Of a DNA stretch of 12,254 nucleotides, positions 1 to 7,902 are shown in pieces. The stretch is from contig DUGD01000093.1 of assembly GCA_013331575.1 (NCBI GenBank), forward strand, positions 3,664 to 15,917. Direction: 5' to 3'. Every line of letters begins with the position of its first letter. Within the stretch, counting starts at the first letter, position 1. The stretch comes from Candidatus Woesearchaeota archaeon (GTDB taxonomy: Archaea; Nanobdellota; Nanobdellia; Woesearchaeales; UBA525). Under the pieces are notes generated by a model, which was not told the origin of the DNA, searched no databases, and saw nothing but the letters and a program-made list of their open reading frames with translations. Position numbers and translations under genes: made by a program.

Positions 1-634
1 GGAATGCGGCCTCGCCATCCGCCCCGCCACTATCGACGATCTCGACGGCATAATGGAAGTGGAACATGTGGCATTTCCCCCGGTGATGCGATATTCGGCC
101 GCGAAGATAGGATCGCGATTGCGCAGGGAGTACGACGGCATATCGTTTCGCAGGGATTATTTCGTCGCGACGCAAGATACGCGCATCGTCGGGTACGGCG
201 AGGTGGCGATCCAAAGCCCCTCCGTCGCGCTCTTCGGAGCGACCGCGACGGTCGCGAAAGAGATCGGCGCGCTCGACGACCGCGTCGGCGCGCTCATCAG
301 CCTCGGCGTGCATCCCGACCACGCAGGTCGCGGCATCGGACGATCGCTCGTCTTGCGACGCCTTGAGCACCTCACTGCGTATAACATACGCCAGGTCTTC
401 ACGCACGCATGGTCGGCAGGAGGATTCCCCCACCTCGCGCGCAGCACAGGATTCACACTCATCAAAGGATGGAACGGCGCGATGCATCCCGACGGTACAA
501 CACCGACACTGTACTATCGCGACCTCGCGGCGAACCCGCTTGGCAACACCGCTCAACAGTCCCGTAGGATGGGACTCCACAAGGCAACGAACGGCCGGAA
601 GACGGATATTGCGTCGAACGATGACGAACAATGA
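1..634 (+). CDS. GNAT-family N-acetyltransferase, 5'-truncated by the window edge
   Basis: The reading frame is open from base 2, so 210 residues plus the stop are visible and the true start lies upstream. The ATG at 53 is internal, because the 17 residues before it (including IRPATIDDLDGI) are the usual first strand and helix of a GNAT domain. This family transfers an acetyl group from acetyl-CoA to an amine. The acetyl-CoA loop (motif A) is at visible residues about 98-117, containing VHPDHAGRGIG; the usual first Gln/Arg of the Q/RxxGxG signature is Ala here, which is a mild deviation. A later segment ending in TGFTLIKGW fits the C-terminal strand of the fold. After about residue 175 there is a polar tail with no obvious domain. 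The substrate cannot be inferred. The next gene starts 71 bases downstream on the same strand, so co-transcription is possible. Confidence 0.85.
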   Translation, partial: ECGLAIRPATIDDLDGIMEVEHVAFPPVMRYSAAKIGSRLRREYDGISFRRDYFVATQDTRIVGYGEVAIQSPSVALFGATATVAKEIGALDDRVGALISLGVHPDHAGRGIGRSLVLRRLEHLTAYNIRQVFTHAWSAGGFPHLARSTGFTLIKGWNGAMHPDGTTPTLYYRDLAANPLGNTAQQSRRMGLHKATNGRKTDIASNDDEQ

Positions 635-672
635 CGATATGGACAATGATAATACGAATAATGACAATCAGA
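628..672. repeat. Imperfect 15-bp tandem repeat, three units
   Basis: The motif ACAATGA or ATAATGA recurs at 628, 643 and 658 with an exact 15-base period. Whole units agree at only about 10-11 of 15 positions. The first unit overlaps the end of the acetyltransferase gene and the rest lie in the spacer before the next gene. It may be simple-sequence drift rather than a functional site. Confidence 0.35.
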
Positions 673-705
673 CATACCATGAACCACTCACGATGAGGAC
701 ACACC

Positions 706-2163
706 ATGACAAAATCGCAATCAACAGATAGCACGGCATCACCCACAACTCCCGGCGGCATCGAACGCGATACATCGATAGGGACATCGCCGAAGAAGTT
801 CAAGTTCAGCTCGATGAGACCAGGGGATGCGTGCGGTTATCGCGCCACAACGACCGATCGATTCACGCCGGTGAGGCTCTATGAGATGCCGTTGAGCAAG
901 CGAGAGCTTCTCGGCAGGACCTCACTCTCCAAGCACGCGGGCGTCCAGCCTCTCGTGAGAAAGGCATGGGTGCCCCGTATAACGCATCCTGCGCCGAAAA
1001 ATAAGGGTCTCACAAGCCTTGATTTCCTCAAGACCGGCGGCAGGACATACCTCTTCCCCGAAGGGCATAGCGTGCAGCTCGATCTCAAGGATAATGGATG
1101 GTCGGACACATCGGTAAAGCAGGAGTTCAGGCCAGAGCTCAAAGGTGGCGGCACGCTGATAGACGATTCAGGCATCACGCCTCAGATGCTTGGTGAGTAT
1201 TTCGCAAAACACCCCAAGGTCGTACTCGACCATCCAGCGCTCGCCATAACGAGGAAGAGCGACAGAGGACGGCCGAAGGGCGCGCAGCTCGCGAGCTACG
1301 GATTGTATAGCATCCAAGTGACGGATGACCTGCTGCAGGATCCGCTCGTCAAATTCGCACCCACAGTGCTCTTGCACGAGCTGCCGCAAGGGGCAATGGC
1401 ACGTATCAATGAGCTGAGCAAGCACTTGCAGGGCTCCGAGAAGCGTTGCGAGAACGAGCACTTCGCGCAGGAGATACGGCTCACGCCTTCAACCGTACGC
1501 GCGGTCTATTTCGACAAGGCATCGTCAGTAGATGCGTTACGGGAGCTCTGCCTCAGAGTCAGTGATAACCCTGCTTCGCTCTTGAACGCCACCAGGACAA
1601 TGGTCGCCGATGCTCGCCGATACCTCGAAGTGCTATCGACCACAACGAAACGCTACGATTACGTATACGGATGGTCGCGCGTAGGGGATATACAGTTGAG
1701 CTGGCGAAAGGACGGGGAGACAACGTGGAACGACGAAGAGGTGGATTACTACAAGCAGGGGCACCCGTTCGCATGGTATCTCGCGAAGGATATGACCGTC
1801 GCGCCTACCGGCTTTTGGTTCGTGGACCTCGAGAGCCTCGTTGCCGGGAGCATGTACATGGAATCTCCCGATGAGCACGATCTCTTCCGGAAGCAGGAAC
1901 TCTATGCGCTTTGCGTCATGCGCGATTTCCAACGCGTCATCACACAATTCGAGATCGGCAGGAGATCGCTCGCAGGCGAGAAGGCGGATCCTCGTGCGGT
2001 CGAGAGCGAAGTGCTTGGGTCGCTCGTGCGGAGCGTGAACGGGAGCAAGCACATACAGGCATCGTACAACGGTTCGCTCAAGATGACGATAGGATACGAG
2101 CATGCGCCGATAGAGTTGTCGACCAAGTTCTCCAAGAGAGAGCTGAGCCTGCGATACCAATGA
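706..2163 (+). CDS. Uncharacterised 485-residue protein
   Basis: I do not recognise this protein. The ATG at 706 has a Shine-Dalgarno-like GATGAGGAC ending about six bases upstream and is the first in-frame start. The first 30 or so residues are Ser/Thr/Pro-rich and probably disordered; the rest looks globular and soluble, with no signal peptide or membrane helix. Two features weakly suggest a protein-kinase-like or SelO-like fold: a central glycine-containing stretch (LKDNGWSD near 127-134, then LKGGGTLID near 145-153), and His353 followed about 20 residues later by GFWFVDLES (369-377). The latter resembles a catalytic loop followed by a metal-binding Asp. No complete kinase signature is present, so this is inference only. 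The gene may be co-transcribed with the acetyltransferase upstream. It converges on the minus-strand operon 195 bases downstream. Confidence 0.8.
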   Translation: MTKSQSTDSTASPTTPGGIERDTSIGTSPKKFKFSSMRPGDACGYRATTTDRFTPVRLYEMPLSKRELLGRTSLSKHAGVQPLVRKAWVPRITHPAPKNKGLTSLDFLKTGGRTYLFPEGHSVQLDLKDNGWSDTSVKQEFRPELKGGGTLIDDSGITPQMLGEYFAKHPKVVLDHPALAITRKSDRGRPKGAQLASYGLYSIQVTDDLLQDPLVKFAPTVLLHELPQGAMARINELSKHLQGSEKRCENEHFAQEIRLTPSTVRAVYFDKASSVDALRELCLRVSDNPASLLNATRTMVADARRYLEVLSTTTKRYDYVYGWSRVGDIQLSWRKDGETTWNDEEVDYYKQGHPFAWYLAKDMTVAPTGFWFVDLESLVAGSMYMESPDEHDLFRKQELYALCVMRDFQRVITQFEIGRRSLAGEKADPRAVESEVLGSLVRSVNGSKHIQASYNGSLKMTIGYEHAPIELSTKFSKRELSLRYQ

Positions 2164-2357
2164 TCCTCGAGCGATAGAACTACAGAGAGATAGCTACAGC
2201 AGAAATAGTCAATCTCTTTTGTTCTCGTACGTCGGCCTAGACTCCAAGGCAGCGAGAAAGTTACCGGTAAGTACCGCAAGAACAATCTTCTGACGTGTTC
2301 GTCGAGCTTCAGAGAATCTCGGACTGGATTCGGCATCATGCATCAAGCAATCAACAA
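2164..2357. other. Convergent intergenic spacer
   Basis: This spacer separates two converging genes. On the plus strand a pyrimidine-rich stretch at about 2211-2224 (AATCTCTTTTGTTC) could serve as a weak archaeal T-rich terminator for the 485-residue gene. A short dyad, CGGTA-AG-TACCG, lies at about 2265-2276. I see no tRNA, no convincing small gene and no strong hairpin terminator. Confidence 0.4.
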
Positions 2358-5327
2358 TCAATCGTCGTCATCGAGCATGTCATCGAGCTGCATGTCGACC
2401 GCGGCAGGAACAGAGGCAGGTTTGCCAGCGGTGCCCGCGATCAGATCAGGATTCTTCGACACCGCGAGTCCTATCGCTTTGTTGACGAGCAAGCATGCTG
2501 CGCGTCGTGCAGTCTCAGCCTCATCGTCGGGCTCCATTTTGAGCGCACTCCATTCAGGCCACTCTCCGATGTTATCTGATAGGTAATTCCTGATCGCGAA
2601 GAATCGGTTCTTGTCGTTCTCGGTGAGACCTTGTGTCTTCGTCAGTCCGAGTGTCTTCAAGACATACTCATACGACTCCGGACTGACGAACGACGGCGCG
2701 CCATGGATGATGCCTTTCAAGACAAACAAGTCATCAAACTTGAGCACGTTCGAGAGCTGGGACTCCACCCAAGACGGTGTTCCGTGGAACACATCATCTA
2801 TTGTGGATGGACCGCTCGGCGCAGTCGTTTTCTCGAGTACGGGCGATTGAGTCTTGGGAGTGTGCTGCGAAGGCATCTTCGGCAGTATCGGCGATTGAGC
2901 CGCAACCTTCTGCTGCGCAGGGGAGAGAGGGATCGTGTCAGGAGAGGTCAAACCCGGCATCCATGACGATTTACCGGAGGGCATTGGCCCGATGGTATTG
3001 CTCGACTTCTCGGGGGCGTTTTTTTCATTGTCTTTCTTCGTGTCATCGCCGAACATGTTGGAGAGACCATAAAGATTCTTGTAGATTGCTTCAGCATCAG
3101 ATTTGAATTTGGACTTCGGAGCAGGTTTTTTTTTCAACGGGTCTCCACCCATCGGATCCAAGATAGATGCATAGTCCCCAATCATATCATAGAAATGAGA
3201 TGACTTGGAGTAAGTTTGCTTAAGAAATTCTTTTGCATAGGAACCGTATATCGATTCCATATCAATGCTCGGATACGGTGGCGGAGCATAATCAAAGCCA
3301 CCCTTCAAGGTTTTCTTTAAGGCGGAAGAAAGCGCATTGAGTTTTTCCAATGTGCTTTCAGGTGTCTTCGGGATTGGGATGGAAGGGAAGTTTGCCTTGT
3401 ACGAGGATCCGGCATCGAGCGGGACTTGTGCCGTTGGTTTCGACGGCTGGGTCGCTGCAGCGGTCGGTGCAGACGCGATGGCTGACATCTCTTTGGCAGT
3501 CGCATCATGCTCTTCGAACGGATCATCCTTGTGGACCTTCGTCACACCACCAAGGCTATTGAGATACTCATGCCACATCTTCTCCTCGGGGTCGACGGGC
3601 GCCGGAGCGGCCGGTTTCACGATGGGAAGAGTGGCTGCAATTGGCGACAGGGACGCTTGGACTGCGGGAGCGGTCTGCAGTGGGACGAGCGCAGGAGCAC
3701 TACCCGCGGCAGCGCCGCTTGCATCATCAGTCGTTTCGGCCACGCCAATCGCTAACTTTTTCGCGAGATACTTATCGAAGATCGCTTGGTATTGGGACGG
3801 CAAGCTACTCAATGATGATTTAGACATCTTCCCAGCGACGTACGATTTGTATTTTTCCAGCAGCGCATCCATCTGCGAGTTCATGTCCAGTGTGTTGTCA
3901 TCAGTCGGCTTGCCTGCGAGCGCTAGCATAGCTAGCTTAGCATCGGTCTGCTCTTTTATAGTGGCGTAACCACCGGCAGGAATATTTTCGGATGGAGCAG
4001 GAACGCTCTCGGCACCGGCAGAGGTTTCCGACGCGGTAGGAGCGCTATTGACGATGGATTCGAGTGCTTTCTTCGGCGACTTCTTCGATCGTTTAGGCCG
4101 CGGCTTCTCACTGCTAGCGATAGCCTCTTGCGCTTGGGCCGCCTCTGCCTGCGCAATCCGTTTGCTACGGATGGGCAGTATCCTTGTCGGCGCTCCCCAG
4201 AAGGAATCGCCATCTTCTTTCTTCAGACATGACGCATAGCTTCCCTTCGGCGCCTTGCGCACATAATCCTTCAGGCGCATGATGCCTGCGAAGAATGCGT
4301 CCGCGACATCGTCCTCGCGGTCTATGACCAACGATTTAGGATCGACAGTATCGAGGTCCTTGAGCGATAGCGAGAAGCGGAGGAGTTTCTCATAGGCATC
4401 GGTCGCGTCGTCTACTGACGCGAAATCGTCTTGCACACTGACGATGTTCTTCTTGCACGCGGTTGTAAAACCGAGCCGTTTGAGGATGCGCGTCGAGACC
4501 TCGGTCCTGAATGCGCTGGTCGCATACGTCTCGGTGTCGGTGTAACGGAACTCTATGCTTGGTTCGTCACCTGTTTTGACACGCATGGCCGCATAATGGC
4601 AACCGAGCTGCAGTTGCACAGTCATCACACCATCGTGCTCTAACGCGTACACGCCGTCGGCCTGATTGGGCTTCTTTACCATCTTGCCGCTGGTGGCTAT
4701 ATCGATGGTCCGTTTTGTGAACGGATTCTTGTTCACCAGTTTTTGCGCGGGTTCTGACCCTAGCGTGAAGAGTGCGAAAACCAATCCTCCACTGTTGCAC
4801 TGGTACCCTGCGTTGCCGTAGTCGATCTGCCATGTCTGTCCGCTAGGATCAAAGAGCATGTCGGTCGATACCCTGTGCAAGTAACGCACGGCGTCATGCG
4901 GCGTGCAGATATCGTCGATAGTCACGTCGTTTGGCGCGAACTCAGTCTCGAGTTTCGGGTTGAGTTGCGTCATGCGGCGCCACGTGTCGCCGAGTAATTC
5001 GCGTCTGACCGCGGGGCTCAGCCACGTCGTTCCACGGCCTGCCGGTATGAAAGATACCAGGCTTGTTGTGTTCGATTTCAAAACAGCATTCACCTTGGTC
5101 GTCAGCCGGTCATAGTACGTACAGACACTTTGCGTTCTATAATATGGAGATTCCTGGGGAAGGAGATGCTCTACTGCGCGTAGCATGACGCGAAGGTTTT
5201 CTCCTAACGTGCTGATTGCGGTATCTGTTTCGATGCCGGCGGCTATATTGCCGAGCGTCATCTTCGCGCTGTCGTTGGCCGCGAGCAGCCTCCTGTACTG
5301 GTCGATGCAATATGTCAAGTCGGACAT
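2358..5327 (-). CDS. 989-residue dikinase-partner protein: PEP-synthase-associated-like domain, long linker, C-terminal domain
   Basis: The start is the ATG at 5327, not the more upstream in-frame one at 5375, because AAGGAGGCGACC ends three bases before it. It lies inside the 3' end of the dikinase gene (13-base overlap), so translation is probably coupled. Residues about 1-160 look helical. Residues about 165-330 contain YQCNSGGLVFALF, LGCHYAAMRV, EFRYTDTE and ILKRLGF. Their order and spacing resemble, from memory, the domain with a GHHNH-like motif and FR(Y/F) strand found in long PEP-synthase-like proteins; this is unconfirmed. Residues about 385-840 form an Ala/Pro/Ser/Lys-rich linker with scattered helical patches. 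Residues about 845-895 hold two HG(T/A)PS(W/F)V repeats, and the protein ends in an Asp-rich tail. There are no membrane helices. The function is unknown; a role as substrate or acceptor partner of the dikinase is inference. Confidence 0.85.
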   Translation of the reverse strand: MSDLTYCIDQYRRLLAANDSAKMTLGNIAAGIETDTAISTLGENLRVMLRAVEHLLPQESPYYRTQSVCTYYDRLTTKVNAVLKSNTTSLVSFIPAGRGTTWLSPAVRRELLGDTWRRMTQLNPKLETEFAPNDVTIDDICTPHDAVRYLHRVSTDMLFDPSGQTWQIDYGNAGYQCNSGGLVFALFTLGSEPAQKLVNKNPFTKRTIDIATSGKMVKKPNQADGVYALEHDGVMTVQLQLGCHYAAMRVKTGDEPSIEFRYTDTETYATSAFRTEVSTRILKRLGFTTACKKNIVSVQDDFASVDDATDAYEKLLRFSLSLKDLDTVDPKSLVIDREDDVADAFFAGIMRLKDYVRKAPKGSYASCLKKEDGDSFWGAPTRILPIRSKRIAQAEAAQAQEAIASSEKPRPKRSKKSPKKALESIVNSAPTASETSAGAESVPAPSENIPAGGYATIKEQTDAKLAMLALAGKPTDDNTLDMNSQMDALLEKYKSYVAGKMSKSSLSSLPSQYQAIFDKYLAKKLAIGVAETTDDASGAAAGSAPALVPLQTAPAVQASLSPIAATLPIVKPAAPAPVDPEEKMWHEYLNSLGGVTKVHKDDPFEEHDATAKEMSAIASAPTAAATQPSKPTAQVPLDAGSSYKANFPSIPIPKTPESTLEKLNALSSALKKTLKGGFDYAPPPYPSIDMESIYGSYAKEFLKQTYSKSSHFYDMIGDYASILDPMGGDPLKKKPAPKSKFKSDAEAIYKNLYGLSNMFGDDTKKDNEKNAPEKSSNTIGPMPSGKSSWMPGLTSPDTIPLSPAQQKVAAQSPILPKMPSQHTPKTQSPVLEKTTAPSGPSTIDDVFHGTPSWVESQLSNVLKFDDLFVLKGIIHGAPSFVSPESYEYVLKTLGLTKTQGLTENDKNRFFAIRNYLSDNIGEWPEWSALKMEPDDEAETARRAACLLVNKAIGLAVSKNPDLIAGTAGKPASVPAAVDMQLDDMLDDDD

Positions 5328-7762
5328 GACGGTCGCCTCCTTGCCGCTTCGACGTAGCTCTCTTCTATCGCCCATGGTCGTATGATCACGCAGTTGATGC
5401 CATTATCGTAGTTTTCCGGGTGCACATATTCGACGTTGTCGATCTTCAACGCTCCCTTCGGAGACTGTGTTCCGATCACTTTGACGTGTCTGCCGTCTTT
5501 GTGCGCTGCGCTGGCGAAAGCGCCGATGTACTCCTGCCATAGCGCCATAGTCGCGGTTGGGCTGCTTGGCGCTTGCGCGACGTATCTACCCTCAGCTTTC
5601 AGGATGGGAAGATGATCGAGCGATTTCCTTGATATCTCGAAGGCGTTCTCGGCGCGCTCGCGCACCAGTGACGACCATGTGCTCTTCGCCGCGTTCAACT
5701 GCACCGAGAGGCAATCGAAATCGAGCAGGTAGATATTGTCATGCGACGCGATGTCAGGATATGCGGTGATATCGTCCAGGTGCTGCAACTCGTTGATTAT
5801 CGGTAATCCTTTGACCACGTCGTGCGCGATAGCGTGCAAACGCTGCACGATCGGTGATCCGCGGCCTTGCGTTTTCGGCATCACGCCGAAATAGATATTT
5901 CCCGTGTAGCCGTCCACGGTGAGCACGGTGCCGGTCTTGTGGCACACATTATTCATATCGCTCTTGTGGTGCACGCAATCGTCATGAGGGTTCAGGTCTT
6001 CGCAGCCTGCGACTACGATCTTCCCCATGCTCATACCGACGATCGCCGCGTGCGAGAACGCTCCTCCCTGCGAGGTGATGATTGCGTCGCAATCCTGTAT
6101 AATCTTGATATCGTTGGGCGTCGTGTTGACCGCGCAGTATATATTTTTCTCACCAGGATATTTTGCGCCGTTGTTGTAGGATGATTTTGTGCGTAACACT
6201 CCTGTCACGATGCCCGGCGTAGCGCTCGAGCCTTTTGCCCATGGTTTCGTGCCCGCGGGCACATTGAGCACGGTCGTTGTTGTCAACGCCTCGATATCCT
6301 GCGCGGTGAATTTGTCGAATAGCGCCTTGTGATCGATTGCGTTCCTATCATAGCTGTTGAGCGCGCAGAGCAGCTTTCCCGTCGGGGAGAGCTTCGCATC
6401 CCGGGTCTGGAGCACGTAGACGCGGCGCTCATCCTCCCACGTCATCTCGATATCCTGCGGGGCACCGCGCGCGTCTTCGATGGTTCTCGCCAGACGCTCG
6501 ATGCGGGCGAATGTGGCGGGTCGCTTGGTCTTCAACTCTGCGATACTGTGCGGTTTCTCTGTGCTGTTCACGACGCTCTCGCCTTGGCGTCCCAGCATGT
6601 AATCGCCTACGATGGTCGGTTCGCCGGTCGCGGGGTCGGAGCTGAAGACGACTGCGGTGCCGCTCTGCGGTCCCATATTGCCGAAGACCATGCGCTGGAT
6701 TGTGACGGCAGTGCCGGTATTGGGCAGATTGTTGAGCCTGCGGTACTCTACCGCGCGTTGAGAGCCCCATGATTGGAAAACTGCTTGTACTGCATACATC
6801 ACCTGTTTCATCGGATCCTCCGGAATCATGGTGAGCCGTTTTCGTGCACGTAAGGTATCCGGACCCAACAGTCCGATAGTCGCGTATTCGCGCACATACG
6901 CTATCACTTCATCGACGAATGCCGGTCGGAACGAGATGTATCTTTTTCCGTCCAAATCGTTATAGGGGATGGTTTCGATGCCGGTCGGACCTTCGACCTG
7001 TATCCCTTCGAAATTGACGTCTTTGAATGTCAAGGGAACGTATTTCGAGAGTATACTCCCATCGTTGATGACCTCTTCGAGGCGCAGGCCGGGCACGAAT
7101 AGTCTCGAAGGCAATGATTCGAATAGGAAGCCGGGACGGAGTGTCGCGGGTCGCATGTTCTCCGCAAAGAACGACTTTATCGCGTCGTCGCTCTTTCCGA
7201 CTCGGTCTCGTATCATTCCATTAAAACTTATACTATAGCTAGGGTTTGGGAACAGACTGGTATAACTAGAGGACACTTTTTTTATGAGTCGCGTGTAATC
7301 GAGCGATTTAGCGAGAGCGCTGATGTCCACGTTCTCCTTGCAGACCGTCTTCATGAAATCCGTCATGAATTGCCTATACGTGCTGTACGCGAAGGTTTCA
7401 TCGCTTTGCGTCATGCCGGCGATCACTTCGTTCGTGCATCCGACGTTAAGAACGGTGTCCATCATCCCTGGCATCGAGTGGGGAGCGCCTGAACGAACGG
7501 AGACGAGTAGTGGCGCTTCCACACCGCCTAGTTTCCGATCGGTCTTGCTCTCAAGCATCGCCATAGCATCGCGGATGGCAGCCTCCAGGTCCTTCGGCAT
7601 TCCACTGCTATTTGCCCAGCGCTTGTATGCGGCAGTGGTGAGAGTAAATCCTTCAGGCACAGGCAGGCCGTCTTTCGCCATCTTGTCGAGGCCATAGCCT
7701 TTCCCGCCCAGAACAGTGTTATCACCTGTTCCCTCGCCGATGAACGATATCAACGGATTCAT
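5315..7762 (-). CDS. Pyruvate-phosphate-dikinase-like phosphotransferase lacking the PEP/pyruvate barrel
   Basis: This 815-residue protein matches the first two functional modules of PPDK. The ATP-grasp module shows GGKGYGL (19-25), VSVRSGAPHSMPGMMDT (87-103), AVFQSWGSQRA (327-337), QRMVFGNMG (356-364) and DIEMTW...LQTR (437-454). By PPDK comparison these include the ATP-binding Lys, Arg, Asp/Glu and Gln. The phosphohistidine domain is centred on GGAFSHAAI with catalytic His571 (codon 6050-6052). In PPDK the residue two before this His is Thr, the regulatory phosphorylation site; here it is Phe. After about residue 630 only some 185 unrecognised residues remain, instead of the roughly 340-residue PEP/pyruvate TIM barrel. 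Phosphoryl transfer from ATP to His571 is therefore likely, but the acceptor is unknown. The ATG at 7762 is preferred over a GTG at 7786, which lies too close to the TATA box. It is the first gene of a two-gene operon. Confidence 0.92.
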   Translation of the reverse strand: MNPLISFIGEGTGDNTVLGGKGYGLDKMAKDGLPVPEGFTLTTAAYKRWANSSGMPKDLEAAIRDAMAMLESKTDRKLGGVEAPLLVSVRSGAPHSMPGMMDTVLNVGCTNEVIAGMTQSDETFAYSTYRQFMTDFMKTVCKENVDISALAKSLDYTRLIKKVSSSYTSLFPNPSYSISFNGMIRDRVGKSDDAIKSFFAENMRPATLRPGFLFESLPSRLFVPGLRLEEVINDGSILSKYVPLTFKDVNFEGIQVEGPTGIETIPYNDLDGKRYISFRPAFVDEVIAYVREYATIGLLGPDTLRARKRLTMIPEDPMKQVMYAVQAVFQSWGSQRAVEYRRLNNLPNTGTAVTIQRMVFGNMGPQSGTAVVFSSDPATGEPTIVGDYMLGRQGESVVNSTEKPHSIAELKTKRPATFARIERLARTIEDARGAPQDIEMTWEDERRVYVLQTRDAKLSPTGKLLCALNSYDRNAIDHKALFDKFTAQDIEALTTTTVLNVPAGTKPWAKGSSATPGIVTGVLRTKSSYNNGAKYPGEKNIYCAVNTTPNDIKIIQDCDAIITSQGGAFSHAAIVGMSMGKIVVAGCEDLNPHDDCVHHKSDMNNVCHKTGTVLTVDGYTGNIYFGVMPKTQGRGSPIVQRLHAIAHDVVKGLPIINELQHLDDITAYPDIASHDNIYLLDFDCLSVQLNAAKSTWSSLVRERAENAFEISRKSLDHLPILKAEGRYVAQAPSSPTATMALWQEYIGAFASAAHKDGRHVKVIGTQSPKGALKIDNVEYVHPENYDNGINCVIIRPWAIEESYVEAARRRPSCPT

Positions 7763-7788
7763 GGTTCGAGGATGGAAATCAAGCACGA

Positions 7789-7796
7789 CTTATAAA
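7789..7796 (-). promoter_or_regulatory. TATA box of the dikinase operon
   Basis: On the minus strand this reads TTTATAAG. Its centre lies about 30 bases before the ATG at 7762. The usual archaeal spacing puts the transcript start near 7766, giving a nearly leaderless message and ruling out the upstream GTG at 7786. No Shine-Dalgarno sequence precedes the ATG, which fits. Confidence 0.65.
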
Positions 7797-7798
7797 CA

Positions 7799-7862
7799 TA
7801 ACTGCTTGTTACTTTTGTTAAGTAGTGATATAACTATTTGTTACTTTTATCAAGTAGTGATA
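7799..7862. repeat. Two tandem 32-bp repeats, candidate operator between divergent promoters
   Basis: Unit 1 (7799-7830) and unit 2 (7831-7862) abut directly and agree at 28 of 32 positions. Each starts TAACT, contains TTGTTACTTTT and ends AAGTAGTGATA. Each includes a small dyad, TAAC-N5-GTTA, and unit 2 also has a perfect TTATCA-AGTAG-TGATAA inverted repeat. A 32-base period is three helical turns, so a protein bound at both units would sit on one face of the DNA. The pair fills the space between the two TATA boxes, which is where a shared activator or repressor would act. I saw no further copy in the window. Confidence 0.7.
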
Positions 7863-7872
7863 ATTCGCAAGG

Positions 7873-7880
7873 TATATAAA
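7873..7880 (+). promoter_or_regulatory. TATA box of the LMW-PTP operon
   Basis: TATATAAA, preceded by a purine-containing GCAAGG that could be a BRE, is centred about 26 bases before the ATG at 7903. The transcript would begin at or next to the ATG, giving a leaderless message; no Shine-Dalgarno sequence is present. Confidence 0.75.
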
Positions 7881-7902
7881 CCTCTCCGCAACACCACACC
7901 CC

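Noticed and set aside
2265..2276. Short CGGTA-AG-TACCG dyad in the convergent spacer
   Set aside because: The loop is too small for a stable RNA hairpin and no T-run follows, so it is not called a terminator.
1633..2339. Minus-strand open frames opposite the end of the 485-residue gene and into the spacer
   Set aside because: They are mostly antisense to a better-supported gene, and their composition is not protein-like; only about 55 codons lie in the spacer.
3922..3936. GCTAGC-ATA-GCTAGC repeated palindrome
   Set aside because: It encodes the alanine-rich LAMLALA stretch and lies deep inside a coding region, so it is probably chance.
3337..3969. Open 210-codon plus-strand frame inside the 989-residue gene
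   Set aside because: It is antisense to the Ala/Pro-rich linker, and its hydrophobic Ala/Ser/Gly composition is what the complement of such a linker gives.
5328..5375. Upstream in-frame ATG giving a 1005-residue partner protein
   Set aside because: It has no clear Shine-Dalgarno sequence, while the ATG at 5327 has a near-perfect one at good spacing.
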